Assembly (NCBI GenBank): GCA_051294375.1
Contig: CM119269.1
Coordinates: 16,637,818-16,701,817, forward strand
DNA from: Paraspadella gotoi
Taxonomy: Eukaryota; Chaetognatha
Direction: 5' to 3'
Length of the DNA stretch: 64,000 nucleotides
The translations under genes were made by a program, and so were the position numbers. The notes under the pieces were generated by a model. The model worked only from the letters and a program-made list of their open reading frames with translations. It ran no database searches and had not been told where the DNA came from. How positions within the stretch are numbered: position 1 is the stretch's first letter; every line of letters begins with the position of its first letter. This document shows positions 62,117 to 64,000 of this stretch, in pieces.

Positions 62117-62243
62117 ATTTCCTGGGGCTTCCACACCTGAATCGGGAAGGGCGAAGCATCGAACGGCGAAGGGTCCTCGGTCCAAGGGGGAGATTTTAAT
62201 GAGTGGAGGAGTGGGAGGTGGGGGAGAAAGTGGTAAAAACTGA
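62117..62243 (+). CDS. candidate last exon, basic Gly/Ser-rich C terminus
   Basis: After a pyrimidine tract and TCATCTTGAAG at 62105-62112, a frame reads KFPGASTPESGRAKHRTAKG and ends in a Gly-rich run and TGA at 62243. Composition resembles a protein C terminus. The upstream exon is unknown. The first few bases of the exon, between the acceptor and 62117, are uncertain. Confidence 0.3.
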
Positions 62244-64000
62244 GCTGAGTGGTGTAGCGGTAGTTCGGATCCCGCCGATCTCGGGTTTATGGGCGAGAAA
62301 AAAAAATGTTGCTGGTTTTGTATGGGGAAAGATAGGAATGTCGGTAGAGAAGGTTGGTGAATGTTTTGAAAGGAATAAGAAGAAATTGACACTGATGCGG
62401 TTACGATGCTCTTTGTGGTTGGTCACGTGACGTCCATCCCATATAGAGTCAGTATTTTATATATATATATATATATATATACAATAAGTTTGCTGAAATA
62501 TAAACTAGAACGAGATTACTTTCGGCATGAGGTCAAAGAGTTTGATTCTAATTTGAGACAACAAAATAAACTTTTGAAGACCTAATTTGATAAAATATAT
62601 AAAAACACAGATAAGAATAAATTTTATTATTAACTACAATATCATTATTTATTACCCTGACTAGTCACTATAAAGAAAATTAGATTTAAAAGAAGAGAAT
62701 TTTGGTAGGATGCTTTTACTCGCTTTACAAACACAAGCAGTCAAAAATACAAATTCAGTGGGATCTATGAGGTTTTTTATACACAGTTAAAGATGAAAAC
62801 CAAAAGAAGTAGTTTACAATAGGAAATATAAATCTTTTGTTTTTATTTGTACCAGATGAAATTTTTAGATGGTGAAAGTAATGACGTACGATAGATGATA
62901 TGTTCAAATTGTCGTATAATTACAATGATTCACGTCGAAATAAGGCAGAATTTTTTTTGTCTCGTTTAGTTTTGTTTAGTTAGTTTGCAAAAATATAAGT
63001 TAAATACAAGTACGAAAATCAGCACCACGAGTTTGTGAGTATAAAAAACTTTTTTTTTGGATCGACTAGGATGAAAAGTTTAAGAGTCCTTGAGATCACA
63101 CGTATTAATTTTGATATTCACAGAAAAAAAAATTTTGTCATGATATGAAACGAAATTCAATAATCTTCGTTGTATATGTTAAAATTTTTTTATAAACTAA
63201 CAGAAAGGCCGGGAAATTATGAATCTTTCACTCAAAAAAAAAAAAAAAACAAAAAAAAAACAACATTTTAGTCAGAAAATACAAATTTGTGTTTCTATCT
63301 TGTAATAATCATCTATCAGTAAAAAAATTTCAAAACTAATCCAGAAAAAACGAACGTGTGAAAGACTAACGTGAAAAATAAAAGCGACGAAGTAACGAAA
63401 TACGAGAGACGGAACTTCTTTGAGGATATGAACTCGTTGGTCCGAGCTACCATTTCATTGTTGATAATAAAAAATCGATATGTTATTATTGATTAAAGCG
63501 GGAAAAAAGACTAGTTTGAGCGTCAAAAAACAATAACCATAATTCTTTTATTTTTGAATTCGAATTCGGCGAATGATAAGATATAAACGGTGAATCGAAT
63601 TTCGCTTAAGATCCTCGTGAAAATTTCTGTAAACATAGGGACTTTAAATGACAGCGGATTGGTTAGTACTATAGAATGGTAAATAGTATACAAAGGTATA
63701 CTATAATGTCGTCAGCAGAGTGAAGGGCCGATAATATTAGAGTTTGATGCCATTTATTTTTGAACACTATCGGATAAGGCGTAGTGAAAGTTACGTACGA
63801 AAATTCTAAAGGTCAATTATGAACAACATACCATTAGTAAACATTAATTTGTAAAAAAAATTAATTTTATGTTTTTTAATTTTCGCAGTAGGCTATATTT
63901 ATATATAGTACTATCCTTATAAAATCGAAAAATTTCAAAATAGGCTTTTCTTAATTTTGATTGCAGATTTAAATTCCTCGTCAAAAGTTGATAAAAGAAA
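62244..64000. other. AT-rich, nothing recognised
   Basis: A short tRNA-like GC patch lies at 62244-62290 and (TA)n at 62456-62481. Beyond that the DNA is AT-rich without open frames of note. Confidence 0.5.

Overview
The window is nuclear DNA of an invertebrate animal. Genes are split by many GT-AG introns, coding exons prefer C or G at the third codon position, and intergenic DNA is AT-rich. Several genes are typical of metazoans or bilaterians: Twist, a rhodopsin-family neuropeptide-type GPCR, a PAQR receptor, glutaminase with ankyrin repeats, the mannose-6-phosphate uncovering enzyme NAGPA, NKAP and CDC26. I cannot name the phylum. (GA)n/(CT)n, (TTTA)n, (AAT)n and (GAC)n microsatellites are extremely dense. 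The exon models below were assembled by hand from splice motifs, reading phase and protein similarity.

1-14 kb: a small two-exon Gly/Pro-rich gene (-), NKAP (-) and CDC26 (-), then NAGPA (-, 13 exons, about 611 aa, 13624 to 3154). The fourth and largest NAGPA intron holds a complete mitochondrial-type glutaminase gene on the opposite strand (8528-12027). A TIR-flanked element sits in another NAGPA intron.

16-24 kb: a PAQR3-like seven-transmembrane receptor (+, five exons), then two uncertain minus-strand genes, one Gly-rich and one with an Asp tract and an aromatic/His-rich C terminus.

26-41 kb: mostly low-complexity DNA and repeats. It holds one clear secreted helical protein gene (29876 to 28499, four exons, all phase-1 introns), several orphan exons, a Tc1-type remnant with TIRs, a long hairpin and a 33-bp minisatellite.

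41-49 kb: a seven-exon GPCR (+, 41469-48830). Its sixth intron contains, antisense, a two-exon gene for a secreted precursor that ends in a six-cysteine inhibitor-cystine-knot domain. Another GPCR intron carries a 110-bp-arm foldback element with hammerhead-like motifs.

51-56 kb: twist (-). The bHLH exon and the WR-box exon are certain. Two upstream exons that fit in phase probably give the N terminus. A 2-nt discrepancy breaks the WR box, and the C terminus then runs into a (GA)n tract.

56-64 kb: few genes. It has a candidate three-exon poly-Ser gene (+), a possible last exon at 62.1 kb, a cluster of CCAAT boxes and interstitial TTAGG-like repeats. The last 1.5 kb is AT-rich and shows nothing recognisable.

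The genes do not form one pathway. The notable organisation is repeated nesting of complete genes antisense inside introns of other genes.
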